DNA of 64,000 nucleotides from positions 1-64,000 of the forward strand of contig NZ_CAMLSE010000014.1 in the NCBI RefSeq assembly GCF_946482605.1, in the 5' to 3' direction. Below the pieces are notes generated by a model. It was not told where the DNA came from. It was given only the letters and a program-made list of their open reading frames with translations, and ran no database searches. The stretch is from an uncultured Dyadobacter sp. (lineage in GTDB: Bacteria; Bacteroidota; Bacteroidia; Cytophagales; Spirosomataceae). Numbering within the stretch: the stretch's first letter is position 1; the number at the start of each line of letters is the position of its first letter. The position numbers and the translations under genes were made by a program. Positions 51,416 through 60,941 of this stretch are shown piece by piece.

Positions 51416-54400
51416 TTGAAGTACCTTTTACCTACCCTGCTTTCCATTTTAGTAGCATTCACATCCCGGGCACAAATTCCGGTCGACTTTCAGTTTTGCA
51501 CCGGCACCGGCGAGCTTTGCGTCACACCGAGCGATTCCAGCTACGAACTTTGTCTTACGCTTAAACCCGGCTTTTGCGAGACCAAGGACTACGAGATCCG
51601 GTGGGGCGACGGCAAAACCGAAAGTATAACCCTCACTGCCGAAAAAACTGTAAAACACGTTTACGATCTCCGGTATTTCGCGAAAGATTGCAGCTCGGGA
51701 GAAGTTGAGTATAACCTGAATATCAAGAATTCCACATGTAGCAATGACAACAAGGGATACCTGCTAACCTTCAAGAAAAAACCCGAAGCCCGGCCAGTTA
51801 TTGATGCGGCCTGCGTGGGGTCTTCGGTAAGCATACAGAATGGCAGCTGTCCGACGTACAACATCGACTTCCTCTGGGAGTTCAGCGACGGGCAAACCAG
51901 CACATCCACCAACCCTTACCTCACTTTTGCCGACCCCGATAAAACCTACAAGGTAAAGCTCACCGCCAGGTCGAAGACCTGCGGAACGAGCACCGCAGAA
52001 ACGGAATTCAAGCTCAGCAAACCACCCGTGCCCGCATTCACTGTCAAAGGAACTGCCGTGTTGGACAAGGATACGGTGATATGCGCTTCTTCCGGCGGTC
52101 TGCTGGATCTGGACGGCACCATTTCCAAGGAGGCGTCCGGTTATTACTGGGAGATCAGTGGCGGAAAATTTGAGTTCCTAAATAAGACGCATGCCAACCA
52201 AGGGAAAGTCCAGGTGAAGCTATCCGACGGACAGGAATATACGATTACCCTCACGGTCGACAACAAATGCGGATACCGTAAAATCAGCAAGACTTACAAG
52301 GTCATCAGTCTTCCGCCTGCCACGCTCATCCCGCAAGACGATGTTTGTGAAGAGATTGTTTACAAAATTAAAAATCCTGTTGCCGGTGCTGTCTACACCC
52401 TCAACGGCTCGCCATTCGATGCTTCGAAAGAAATGCCGCTGAAATTCGCAGCAGCCCCCTACATCATCACAGCCACTTCGAAAAACGCCTGTGGCACCCA
52501 GACGCTCAGTGATACCTTCTCCGTTTCGCAGCCTCAGCCGGTTCGGATCATCCCCTTTCCGAAAGACACGACCATCTGTGTCAGTGAAACGGGCATTCCG
52601 CTGGTCGCCAATTTACCGGGTGGGGAATGGAGTACGGCAGGTGTAGAAACATCGGCCGGGCAAAAACTTTTTGTCCCCAAAACACCAGGTGTTTTTACCA
52701 TTACCTATACCCGGGGGACCGGAAAATGTCTGATGAGCCAATCGGTCAAAGTTACAGTGGAAGGCATCCAGGCCACCGCCGACGACAAAACCATCTGTGA
52801 AGGAACGAACTGGGTAAAGCTGACGGGCGCACCGGCAGCCGGCCAATGGGCAACAACGTCCTGCTCCAATTGCATTAGGGGAGATACGCTCTTCACATCC
52901 GGTATCAATGCAAGCCAGATCACCGTTACCTACACCGTCGCCAACCAAACCGGTTGCAAGGCCGAGGTCAATGCAACCGTCCATTTCGGCAGGCCCAAAG
53001 CTGACTTTACGCTAGCAAACGGGTGCTCCGGATCGACTTTCAAACCAACCAACAGTTCCACCGGTGCGGCATCCTACTCCTGGCTCGTCAATGGCAAACC
53101 GGCCGGGAACGGAGAAAACCCCGAGCTTTCCCTCTCTTCGGGCCCTCAGCGCATTAGCCTCATCGCCCTCGCCGGGGCCTGTTCCGATACCATCACCAAG
53201 GAAATAACAGTAACCACACCGCCACCACCAATCAGTTTTACACCGAGTGAAACCAAAGGCTGCTCACCACTTCGGGTCGCCTTTCAGGTGGCAGGTACTG
53301 CCACGCCGGGGATTGATTACACCTGGAATGTAGGCAGTTCGGCCAACTACACCGGCTTTCAGTTACCTGCCCAGGTCCTCGAAAACAGGGAGAAAGCCGA
53401 CCAGACCTACCGGATTTCGGTAACTGCGCGGAATGCATGCGGCGAGCAAACTCACACCAGCGAAGTAGTGGTACGCCCGTTGGCACGGGCCGAGATCGGA
53501 GTGGATTCAACCATGCTGCGTTGCACTCCCGCAACGCTGCTTTTCTCGAACCGGTCGTCGGGGCATGATAAGAACCTTTCGCGCTGGCTTTTCGGGGACG
53601 GAACGGTTTTACAAAGCGGCAGTGATACGGTATCCCATCTTTTCTCGGCAAAAGACAGTGCACGGACTTACACCGTTCAACTCGAAATCACCAGTGCTTG
53701 CGGAAAGGACACGGCGAAAGTACCCATTCGGGTTTATCCCACCACGGTCAAAGCGCTTTACACCATCTCCAAATCCATGGTATGCCCCGGTGAAGTGGTT
53801 CGTTTTACCGACGCCACTGTTCCAAAACCCGAGCGATGGCTGTGGAAATTCGGCGATGGCTCGATCTCCACCCAGGCCAATCCTACCCACACTTTTGCCA
53901 ATGCCAAGCGGGACTACAAAGTGACCCTCATCGCCTATACCGCCTGCGGCTCCGATTCCACCCAGCTCACTGTCAAAACGACGGAGGCCCCCACCGGAAC
54001 CTTCGAAAACAATGCGCTTGCATGCGAGGGTTCTCCGGTTCAGCTGATCAACAAAACGGATCCGCAACTCGGGTTTTCATGGGATTTCGGTGACGGCTCG
54101 GCAGCGGATTCGGTCAACTACGCACCGGAGCACTTGTATGCCCAAGCAGGCACCTACACGGTCACATTGAGCGTATACCGCGGCTCCCAGGCGTGTAAGG
54201 TCGTGGCGAAAAAGGCCCCCGTGACGGTGGTCGCGCCGGCAAAAGCCAGTTTCGGCTTCGGAGGCGACTCTTTGTTTTGCGCTCCGGGGCCCGTGAACAT
54301 CGTCAACCTTTCGGAGCAGGCCGATTCGTACCGCTGGTATTTCAGCGACGGCCGCACGGCCGATGTCCGAAACCCCAGTCTTGCGTTCGAACCCGGCTTG

Positions 54401-54781
54401 TATGGTGTCAAACTGGTGACGGTCAAAGGAGGCGTATGCATGGATTCCACCGAACGCATGGCGGCATTTGTTGTCACCCATTGCCAGATCGACATCCCTC
54501 AGGCATTTACACCCAATGGCGACGGGATAGGCGACCGCTATACGCTTTTTGGAGACGGCATTACGCAAATCAGCCTGTTGCGGATCCGCAACCGCTGGGG
54601 CGAGGTAGTTTTTGAGATGAAAAACGTGCCACCGGGCAGCCAACGACCCGAAGAGTCCTGGGATGGCACTTTCGGAGGCAAGGAAGCAGCCGCCGATATG
54701 TATGTCTATGAAGCGGAGGTGCTGTACGTCGACCAGAAGAAGTCTGAAAAGTTGAGAGGAAACATTTACCTGGCCCGCTAA
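51416..54781 (+). CDS. Large PKD-repeat protein with T9SS type B sorting domain
   Basis: This 1,121-residue protein starts with TTG at 51416 (signal peptide MKYLLPTLLSILVAFTSRAQ; no in-frame ATG nearby upstream). It is built of many PKD-like beta domains (WEFSDGQTSTSTNP, WLFGDGTVL, WKFGDGSISTQANPTHTF, WDFGDGSAADSVNYAPEHLYAQAGTYTVTL). It ends with a type B/CHU_C gliding-associated C-terminal domain (IPQAFTPNGDGIGDRYTLFG, IRNRWGEVVFE, AAADMYVYEAEV). Such proteins are exported by the T9SS, usually with a PorP/SprF partner. That partner gene lies 5 bases downstream, but with an apparent frameshift. Confidence 0.92.
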   Translation: MKYLLPTLLSILVAFTSRAQIPVDFQFCTGTGELCVTPSDSSYELCLTLKPGFCETKDYEIRWGDGKTESITLTAEKTVKHVYDLRYFAKDCSSGEVEYNLNIKNSTCSNDNKGYLLTFKKKPEARPVIDAACVGSSVSIQNGSCPTYNIDFLWEFSDGQTSTSTNPYLTFADPDKTYKVKLTARSKTCGTSTAETEFKLSKPPVPAFTVKGTAVLDKDTVICASSGGLLDLDGTISKEASGYYWEISGGKFEFLNKTHANQGKVQVKLSDGQEYTITLTVDNKCGYRKISKTYKVISLPPATLIPQDDVCEEIVYKIKNPVAGAVYTLNGSPFDASKEMPLKFAAAPYIITATSKNACGTQTLSDTFSVSQPQPVRIIPFPKDTTICVSETGIPLVANLPGGEWSTAGVETSAGQKLFVPKTPGVFTITYTRGTGKCLMSQSVKVTVEGIQATADDKTICEGTNWVKLTGAPAAGQWATTSCSNCIRGDTLFTSGINASQITVTYTVANQTGCKAEVNATVHFGRPKADFTLANGCSGSTFKPTNSSTGAASYSWLVNGKPAGNGENPELSLSSGPQRISLIALAGACSDTITKEITVTTPPPPISFTPSETKGCSPLRVAFQVAGTATPGIDYTWNVGSSANYTGFQLPAQVLENREKADQTYRISVTARNACGEQTHTSEVVVRPLARAEIGVDSTMLRCTPATLLFSNRSSGHDKNLSRWLFGDGTVLQSGSDTVSHLFSAKDSARTYTVQLEITSACGKDTAKVPIRVYPTTVKALYTISKSMVCPGEVVRFTDATVPKPERWLWKFGDGSISTQANPTHTFANAKRDYKVTLIAYTACGSDSTQLTVKTTEAPTGTFENNALACEGSPVQLINKTDPQLGFSWDFGDGSAADSVNYAPEHLYAQAGTYTVTLSVYRGSQACKVVAKKAPVTVVAPAKASFGFGGDSLFCAPGPVNIVNLSEQADSYRWYFSDGRTADVRNPSLAFEPGLYGVKLVTVKGGVCMDSTERMAAFVVTHCQIDIPQAFTPNGDGIGDRYTLFGDGITQISLLRIRNRWGEVVFEMKNVPPGSQRPEESWDGTFGGKEAAADMYVYEAEVLYVDQKKSEKLRGNIYLAR

Positions 54782-54786
54782 GATCC

Positions 54787-55793
54787 ATGAAAAAAGCATT
54801 ACAAATTCTCCTTTTATTGATTTGCGCAGGCCAGGTTTTCGCGCAGGCTCCCAGTTTTCACAATTTTATGCCAATCCCCTTTACGCAAACCCCGCACTGG
54901 CCGGCGATGCCGGTACGCCCCGTTTCATTGCCAATTACCGCAATCAATGGTCTACCGTAGGCACGTCTTTCCAAACCGCCGCATTCTCCTTCGACACGTA
55001 TGCGGAAGATACGGAGATCGGGCTGGGTGTGCAGGTTTTGCACGATCAGCGCGGCGGGGCATTAAAAAGTGACCAGGTTTCGGGGCAGGTTTCAAAGCTC
55101 GTCTATCTCGACGGCCAAAAAGAGGTCCGGCTTATCGGCGGCATTCAGGCCGCTTGGCTGTTTAACCGATGGAATGGGCAGGATCTTACGTATGTCTCGG
55201 ATTTCCTCGGCAGTCCCGACCCGTTAGCCGGCAGCGCGATCCAGCAAAACCGATTCACCGCATCCGCCGGGGCCGTTCTGGAATATGTACCCCGTCACGA
55301 CGACTATCCTTCCTACTGGATCAGCGGCGCGTGGCACAACATCGGCATCAACGACCCGGTCAGCATCGCGCATCAGCGGATCAATGTGCAGCTCGGTTCC
55401 AAAATCCCGATCGGTATCCCTTCGTTCTTCGGTAATCACCTCGGCAGCGACCTCGACCGTCAAAGCGCGCTCAACCTGGGCTTGCAGGTCCGCAAGCAAG
55501 GCGCCAGCAGGCAACTGGACGCCGGTTTCAACGTCATCGTTTCTCCCCTCGTCATGGGGATATGGTACCGGGGAATGATATGGGGCGCGACCCGCCGCGA
55601 CGCGCTCATCGGAACCGCGGGATGGGCATACGGGAATATGCTTTTCCAGGCCAGCTACGACCTTCCGGTTTCCTCCCTGGGCCTCGATACGGGCTCGTTT
55701 GAAATATCGGTATGGTATGGTGTGGATGCGCTTTTCCGCTTCGCAGGCAAGAAAGCTGCCAACCGCCGGGGCAGGAAATGCCTCAGGTATTGA
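54787..55793 (+). pseudogene. PorP/SprF-family T9SS protein, apparent frameshift
   Basis: The ATG at 54787 opens a typical PorP/SprF signal peptide (MKKALQILLLLICAGQVFAQ). The rest of the protein is in another frame: SQFSQFYANPLYANPALAGDAG and the PorP body run from the segment around 54849 to 55793. Adding one C to the CCC at 54850-54852 joins the two frames to give AQAPQFSQFYANP, close to the family's usual AQDPQFSQFYANP. So this is a 1-base deletion in a short C run, or a sequencing error, or a genuine disruption. Otherwise the body (about 315 residues) looks intact. The partner PKD/type B gene lies 5 bases upstream. Confidence 0.78.
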
Positions 55794-55902
55794 ATGGACG
55801 GTTGTGCCCGTTGTTCATCAGAATGGTCCACAGATAAATCGGCTCGTCGTTGAATGCAGCAATTTTATATCTAACTTCCGGCCCTTAATACCTAAAAAAT
55901 TT

Positions 55903-56871
55903 ATGAAGAAAATATCCCAAACCAACCTGTACCGGGCTTCCCGCCGCCTGATGCTGTCGGCCGGTTCCCTGCTGATGGCCACTTTTTCAGTAAAAGCAAA
56001 TTCCGCTCCCCTCGCCTCTCCGCTCGAAGGACGCTGGGATATCACCGTGGATATGAACGGCAAACCGGCACCGTCATGGCTCGAAGTGAGGCATTCCGGC
56101 ACCAAAACGCTCGTCGGACAGTTTACCGGATTTTCCGGTTCAGCAAGACCGATCTCGGTAGTTAACTTTCAGGATGGCAAATTCAGTTTTGGAATACCAC
56201 CACAATGGGAACGCGGAGACAAAGACCTGACCGTGGAAGGCAGCATCTCAGGAGATGCCATCAGCGGATCGATGACCACCCCCGAAGGCAAAACTTACGC
56301 CTGGAAAGGCGTGCGCGCTCCTTCGCTGCGCCCCAAAACAGCGCCTGTATGGGGATCGCCCATTAAATTGACCGCAGGTAATGAGATCAAAGGCTGGCAT
56401 GCGACCAGCGAGAACCAGTGGATCGCTGAAAACGGCATCCTGCGCAGCCCTAAATCCGGCGCTAACCTCGTTACCGACCAGAAATTCGGAGATTTCAAAC
56501 TTCATATCGAGTTCCGGATCCCGAAAGGCAGCAACAGCGGCGTGTACCTCCGTGGCCGTTACGAAGTGCAGGTTACCGACAGCAAAGGAATGGAACCCGC
56601 ATTGGATCAGATGGGTGCGATTTATGGCTTCATTACGCCCAGCGAAATGGTAGCCAAAGAAGCCGGCGAATGGAATACGTTCGACATCACGCTGGTGGGC
56701 AGAATGCTGACACTTGTCGCCAATGGCAAAACGGTGATCAGCAACCAGGAAATCCCCGGCATTACCGGTGGCGCATTGGACAGCAACGAAGGAGAGCCCG
56801 GACCGCTGTACATCCAGGGCGACCATGGTCCTGTTGAGTATCGCAACATCGTAATCACACCCGCGAAATAA
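55903..56871 (+). CDS. DUF1080 protein with an additional N-terminal domain
   Basis: This 322-residue protein has a signal peptide-like start (MKKISQTNLYRASRRLMLSAGSLLMATFSVKA). Next comes a beta-rich N-terminal domain of about 100 residues (LEGRWDITVDMNGKPAPSWLEV, GQFTGFSGSARPISVVNF, in pieces). A DUF1080 domain follows (LTAGNEIKGWHATSENQWIAENGILRS, SNSGVYLRGRYEVQVTDS, GPLYIQGDHGPVEYRNIVI). It is longer than the simple DUF1080 protein at 26944. A role in carbohydrate or 3-keto-glycoside turnover is inferred from the domain only. The start at 55903 is fixed by the signal peptide; an in-frame extension to 55699 lies within the PorP gene. Confidence 0.9.
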   Translation: MKKISQTNLYRASRRLMLSAGSLLMATFSVKANSAPLASPLEGRWDITVDMNGKPAPSWLEVRHSGTKTLVGQFTGFSGSARPISVVNFQDGKFSFGIPPQWERGDKDLTVEGSISGDAISGSMTTPEGKTYAWKGVRAPSLRPKTAPVWGSPIKLTAGNEIKGWHATSENQWIAENGILRSPKSGANLVTDQKFGDFKLHIEFRIPKGSNSGVYLRGRYEVQVTDSKGMEPALDQMGAIYGFITPSEMVAKEAGEWNTFDITLVGRMLTLVANGKTVISNQEIPGITGGALDSNEGEPGPLYIQGDHGPVEYRNIVITPAK

Positions 56872-56883
56872 ACATTAAAGCCG

Positions 56884-57645
56884 CTACCCTGCCCTTCTCA
56901 AACCCATATAGTGGCTGCGCAAAGGCTTGTCGAAATGCTCGATCGCGTAACGCAGCAAGGTTCGGGGCATGGTGGCGGCATATTGATTCAGAAATTGAAG
57001 CAATTGCGGACGGTGAACCTGTCCCGCGCTTCTGAGCATCCATCCGGTTGCCTTGTGGATCAAATCTTCCCGGTCGTTCAGCAACAGCTCCGCGATCCTG
57101 AACGTATCCCCCAAATCGCCCTTCCGGATAAAATAACCCGTACCGACAATGGCAGTGCGGCGCTCCCAGATGCTCTCCGATTTCGCCAGCTCATACAACA
57201 CATCCCGCGGCGCTCCCGAAATGTAGAGGTAACCTCCTACGACGTGCGGTGCACAGATATCGACCAGGTCCCAGTTGTTAATGCGGCCCGTATTCCGGAG
57301 GTATAGCTCATACAAGCTCTTCCGCTGGTCGATCGTGGCCTTTTTGCTTCGTGCCTGCTTGTCGATAATGCTGAGAGCGCCCGTTCGTATCTCATGGATA
57401 GGACTTTCCAGCAGCTTTTCCACTTCTTCCAGCGGCATGCTCATGTAAGCTTTTGCCAAAGCGAAGATCTGCCCCATCCGGACGCCCATGAAAATATCCC
57501 CCTCCCCGTACTCACCCTCGCCGGTTTTGAAATAACGCATCAGCTTCATCGCCTCGGCGGGCGAGCGGTACTTTTCCATGTGCGTGGCAAATTCGAGGGC
57601 CGTCGGATTGCGGGGTTTTTCTGAAATAACTTCAATACCTGCCAT
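56884..57645 (-). CDS. AlkD-like DNA alkylation repair protein
   Basis: This 253-residue, all-helical HEAT-like repeat protein matches the AlkD family (PF08713): AFKTGEGEYGEGDIFMGVRM-like start (read MRYFKTGEGEYGEGDIFMGVR), INNWDLVDICAPHVVGGYL, ELAKSESIWERRTAIVGTGYFI and DREDLIHKATGWMLR, in pieces. AlkD enzymes excise alkylated bases such as 7-methylguanine without flipping. The conserved WDLVD and ERR.A segments are intact. It is divergent from the phospholipase C gene. Placed beyond 10 kb from the mutasome genes, it is not in their operon. Confidence 0.93.
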   Translation of the reverse strand: MAGIEVISEKPRNPTALEFATHMEKYRSPAEAMKLMRYFKTGEGEYGEGDIFMGVRMGQIFALAKAYMSMPLEEVEKLLESPIHEIRTGALSIIDKQARSKKATIDQRKSLYELYLRNTGRINNWDLVDICAPHVVGGYLYISGAPRDVLYELAKSESIWERRTAIVGTGYFIRKGDLGDTFRIAELLLNDREDLIHKATGWMLRSAGQVHRPQLLQFLNQYAATMPRTLLRYAIEHFDKPLRSHYMGLRRAG

Positions 57646-57802
57646 AAATCTGTTGTTGGAAGTGCTTTTCTCAAATATAGCGATATAAAAATGACCAAAT
57701 CATAACCGTCGGTTAACAGTCGTGATCCGGGCGAAAAATATATTTGCCGTCATTTTGAAAAACCTGAAACGACTTCCGTACCCTTACAACTCACTGATAT
57801 TA

Positions 57803-60304
57803 ATGGATTCAAGAAGAGATTTTCTTAAAAAAGCCGCAATCCTTGCCGGTACCGGCGCAATGTCAAATGCATTGCCGCCTGTGATTCAGAAAGCACTGGC
57901 CATCGATCCTGCACCGGGGAGCACCTTTTATGATGCGGAACACATCGTTTTCCTGATGCAGGAGAACCGCTCATTCGACCATCAGCTGGGCATGCTGCAA
58001 GGTGTCCGCGGCTTCAACGATCCCCGCGCCATTCACCTGCCTGATCAGAATAAAGTCTGGTTCCAGACCAACAAGGCAGGCGACACCTACGGTCCTTTCC
58101 GGCTGAACGTGAAAGATACCAAAGTAGCCTGGATGGGTTCCATTCCCCACGGATGGACCGACCAGACCGACGCCATGAACAATGGAAAATACGACAGATG
58201 GCTCGATGTGAAAGCGCCCCGGAACAAAAACTATTCACATATCCCTCTCACCATGGGTTACTGCGATCGTTCCGACTTCCCCTTCTACTACTCACTCGCC
58301 GACGCATTCACCGTTTGTGACCATAACTTCTGTTCGAGCATTACCGGAACCCATCCTAACCGCTATTACTGGATGACCGGCACCGTTCGCGAGCAAAACA
58401 AACCCGAAGGCATTGCGCATTTGTGGAACATCAGCAACTATGAGTATCCCGAGCTGGAATGGAAAACCTATCCCGAACGGCTCGATGAAGCCGGGATCAA
58501 CTGGAAAGTATACCAAAACGAGCTCACGATGGGCTACGGCCTCAAAGGCGAGGAAAGCGCCTGGCTCAGTAACTTCGGGACCAATGTGCTGGAATATTTC
58601 AAAGCATATAATGTCCGGTTTCACGAGGGCGGAATTGCCAACCTGGAAAACAAACGCAAAACTGTTCTGCAAACCATCGCCGACCTCGAAAAGGAAGGGG
58701 ATGAAAAAGCGGCCCAGCGCGCCGCTGCCGCCAAACGCCTCCTGAAAAACATCGAAACTGCGCAGACCAAATTCAATGCGGAAACGAACGCGAAACTATC
58801 CGAAAAAGACAAACAACTGAACAACAAAGCATTCACTACCAATAGCAGCGACCCGCATTTTCACGAACTCGAAACACTGCAATACAGCGACAATGGTACC
58901 GAACGGACATTGAATGTTCCCAAAGGCGATGTCTTTCACCAGTTCCGGGAGGATGTCAAAAACGGCACATTGCCTACGGTGTCCTGGCTGATGCCGCCCG
59001 CACATTTCTCCGACCATCCCGGCGAGCCTTGGTTTGGACCGTGGTATGTGAGCGAAGCCATGGAGATTCTCCTGCAAAATCCGGAGGTCTGGAAAAAAAC
59101 AATTTTCATCGTGACCTACGACGAAAACGACGGTTACTTCGACCACCTGCCACCATTCACTGTTCCGGATCCATATAAAGAGCACACGGGCAAAGTTTCC
59201 GGCGGCATCGATCCAAAACTCGATTTTGCTCTTGCCAATCAGCAAACCAATCCTTCGGCCAATGCAAACAACATCCGGGAAGGTTCGATCGGGCTCGGGT
59301 ACAGGGTACCGATGATCATCGCATCACCCTGGTCGAGAGGAGGATATGTCAACTCCGAGGTCTTTGATCATACTTCCTCCCTGCAATTCCTCGAAACCTT
59401 CCTTGAAAAAAAATTTAGCAAGAAGGTCCGGGAGGAGAACATCACCCAATGGCGTCGCACCATTTGTGGCGACCTGACTTCCGTTTTCAGGCCCTATCAT
59501 GGCGAAAAAATTGAAAAGCCGGTTTTTCTGGCCCAAAAGCCATTTATCGAGAGCATTCACCAGACCCAGTTCAAACAGGCACCGGAAAATTTCCGGAAAC
59601 TCAGTGCCAATGATCTCTCGGACATGAACCGCGCCCCTGAAAAGTCCGCGCTTTTCCCGAAGCAGGAAAAAGGTGTCCGCCCGGCCTGCGCATTGCCTTA
59701 CGAACCTTACGCAGAAAGTACCCTGAATAAAACCGGGGACAGCTTGCAGCTTTCTTTCCGGGCTGGCAGCCAGCTCTTCGGCCAGCGCACCAGCGGCATT
59801 CCCTTCCGCGTATACGCGATGAAGCCCTATCGCGATGAGGTGCTGCGTTCATGGGATTACAGCGTCGCAGCCGGTGATACACTTCATGATGAATGGCAGC
59901 TCGGTGCTTTCGAGAACGGAAACTACCACCTGCGCGTCTACGGCCCTAATGGCTTCTATCGCGAATTCATGGGCAATGCAGTTAATCCGAAGCTGAAAAT
60001 CAGTTGTGCCTACGAAACGAAAGCCGCCAAAGCGACGGGGAATGTGGTGTTAAGTATAGAAAACCTCGACGTCAAACCGCACACTGTCACCATCGCCGAC
60101 AATAGCTATAAAACGGGCAGCAAGCAAAAAAAATTCGCCGTCGGCGGGAAGGCATCGCTTGTTGTGGACCTTTCCAAATCATTCCATTGGTATGATTTCA
60201 GCGTGAAAGTGAATGGGTACGAGGCCTACGAGGAACGCTTTGCCGGCCACGTCGAAACCGGTGCCGTCAGCAAGACGGACCCGCTCATGGGTGGTATTGT
60301 TTAA
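57803..60304 (+). CDS. Phosphocholine-specific phospholipase C-type phosphoesterase
   Basis: This 833-residue protein has a Tat-type signal (SRRDFLKKAAILAGTGA). A phosphoesterase domain (PF04185) follows with EHIVFLMQENRSFDHQLGML, the SSITGTHPNRYYWMTGT signature and the metal-site segment FIVTYDENDGYFDHLPP. Two DUF756 beta domains are at the end. This is the layout of bacterial phospholipase C/acid phosphatase such as PlcN. It probably cleaves phospholipid head groups outside the cytoplasm. The ATG at 57803 gives the twin-arginine motif at the N-terminus. A terminator follows at 60322. Confidence 0.93.
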   Translation: MDSRRDFLKKAAILAGTGAMSNALPPVIQKALAIDPAPGSTFYDAEHIVFLMQENRSFDHQLGMLQGVRGFNDPRAIHLPDQNKVWFQTNKAGDTYGPFRLNVKDTKVAWMGSIPHGWTDQTDAMNNGKYDRWLDVKAPRNKNYSHIPLTMGYCDRSDFPFYYSLADAFTVCDHNFCSSITGTHPNRYYWMTGTVREQNKPEGIAHLWNISNYEYPELEWKTYPERLDEAGINWKVYQNELTMGYGLKGEESAWLSNFGTNVLEYFKAYNVRFHEGGIANLENKRKTVLQTIADLEKEGDEKAAQRAAAAKRLLKNIETAQTKFNAETNAKLSEKDKQLNNKAFTTNSSDPHFHELETLQYSDNGTERTLNVPKGDVFHQFREDVKNGTLPTVSWLMPPAHFSDHPGEPWFGPWYVSEAMEILLQNPEVWKKTIFIVTYDENDGYFDHLPPFTVPDPYKEHTGKVSGGIDPKLDFALANQQTNPSANANNIREGSIGLGYRVPMIIASPWSRGGYVNSEVFDHTSSLQFLETFLEKKFSKKVREENITQWRRTICGDLTSVFRPYHGEKIEKPVFLAQKPFIESIHQTQFKQAPENFRKLSANDLSDMNRAPEKSALFPKQEKGVRPACALPYEPYAESTLNKTGDSLQLSFRAGSQLFGQRTSGIPFRVYAMKPYRDEVLRSWDYSVAAGDTLHDEWQLGAFENGNYHLRVYGPNGFYREFMGNAVNPKLKISCAYETKAAKATGNVVLSIENLDVKPHTVTIADNSYKTGSKQKKFAVGGKASLVVDLSKSFHWYDFSVKVNGYEAYEERFAGHVETGAVSKTDPLMGGIV

Positions 60305-60321
60305 GAAGTGTGTATCCGACC

Positions 60322-60362
60322 AAAACGGGCAGGAACCATCCAAACGTCCTGCCCGTTTTTTG
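60322..60362. terminator. Rho-independent terminator
   Basis: A 13-bp perfect stem (AAAACGGGCAGGA at 60322-60334, TCCTGCCCGTTTT at 60347-60359) has a 12-base loop and a run of T's after it. It lies 17 bases past the phospholipase C stop and may also serve the convergent DoxX-like gene. Confidence 0.88.
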
Positions 60363-60397
60363 TTGATGAAATGTGTTAATATCTGATAATGAAAGCT

Positions 60398-60802
60398 TTA
60401 TTCCTTGAATGAGATCAGCTTGCGCAGTTTCTCGTCGCGCAGGTACAGCCCCACCCACACGAGGACCCCGAACACCGATGCGAAATACAGCGGCTCTCCG
60501 GCCCGCACCATGATCGCTATCGCGCCGCCCAAATAGCCGGTCAGCAGGATCGCCCCGAGGATCGCCGTGCGCGGGACTGCATATAGTATCGTAGCAATGA
60601 GCAATGTAATACCGATGCTCTGAACCTGGTCTACCGGCCAGCCGAGCTGCGCAGAGCCTTCAATGGAATGTGATTCCTTGATAACCTTCATGATGGCATC
60701 GAAAAGCAGGAACAGAATGCAAAGGATACTGATGATTTTTCCTGCCAGAACAGCCTTGTTACTTTCTTTTTTAACGCTGGTGTTAACAAATGTAGCTTCC
60801 AT
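60398..60802 (-). CDS. DoxX-like membrane protein
   Basis: This 134-residue protein has about four membrane segments and the DoxX-like pattern AGKIISILCILFLLFDAIMKVIK, GWPVDQVQSIGITLLIATILYAVPRTAILGAILLTGYLGGAIAIMVR, in pieces. DoxX-like proteins act in redox- and oxidative-stress-related membrane complexes in some bacteria; most are uncharacterised. It is convergent with the phospholipase C gene and divergent from GH67. Stand-alone gene. Confidence 0.9.
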   Translation of the reverse strand: MEATFVNTSVKKESNKAVLAGKIISILCILFLLFDAIMKVIKESHSIEGSAQLGWPVDQVQSIGITLLIATILYAVPRTAILGAILLTGYLGGAIAIMVRAGEPLYFASVFGVLVWVGLYLRDEKLRKLISFKE

Positions 60803-60941
60803 GGTTTCTTTGGTTTATATGTTTTGTTTGATTGATTGGTTGATACAAAACTAACAGCTGCAAACACGATAGGCGCTGTGTGAAAACGGCATTATAAGGG
60901 GGCGTTTGCGACATTCAGTAGAAGAACCGTCCCGAGGTCTT

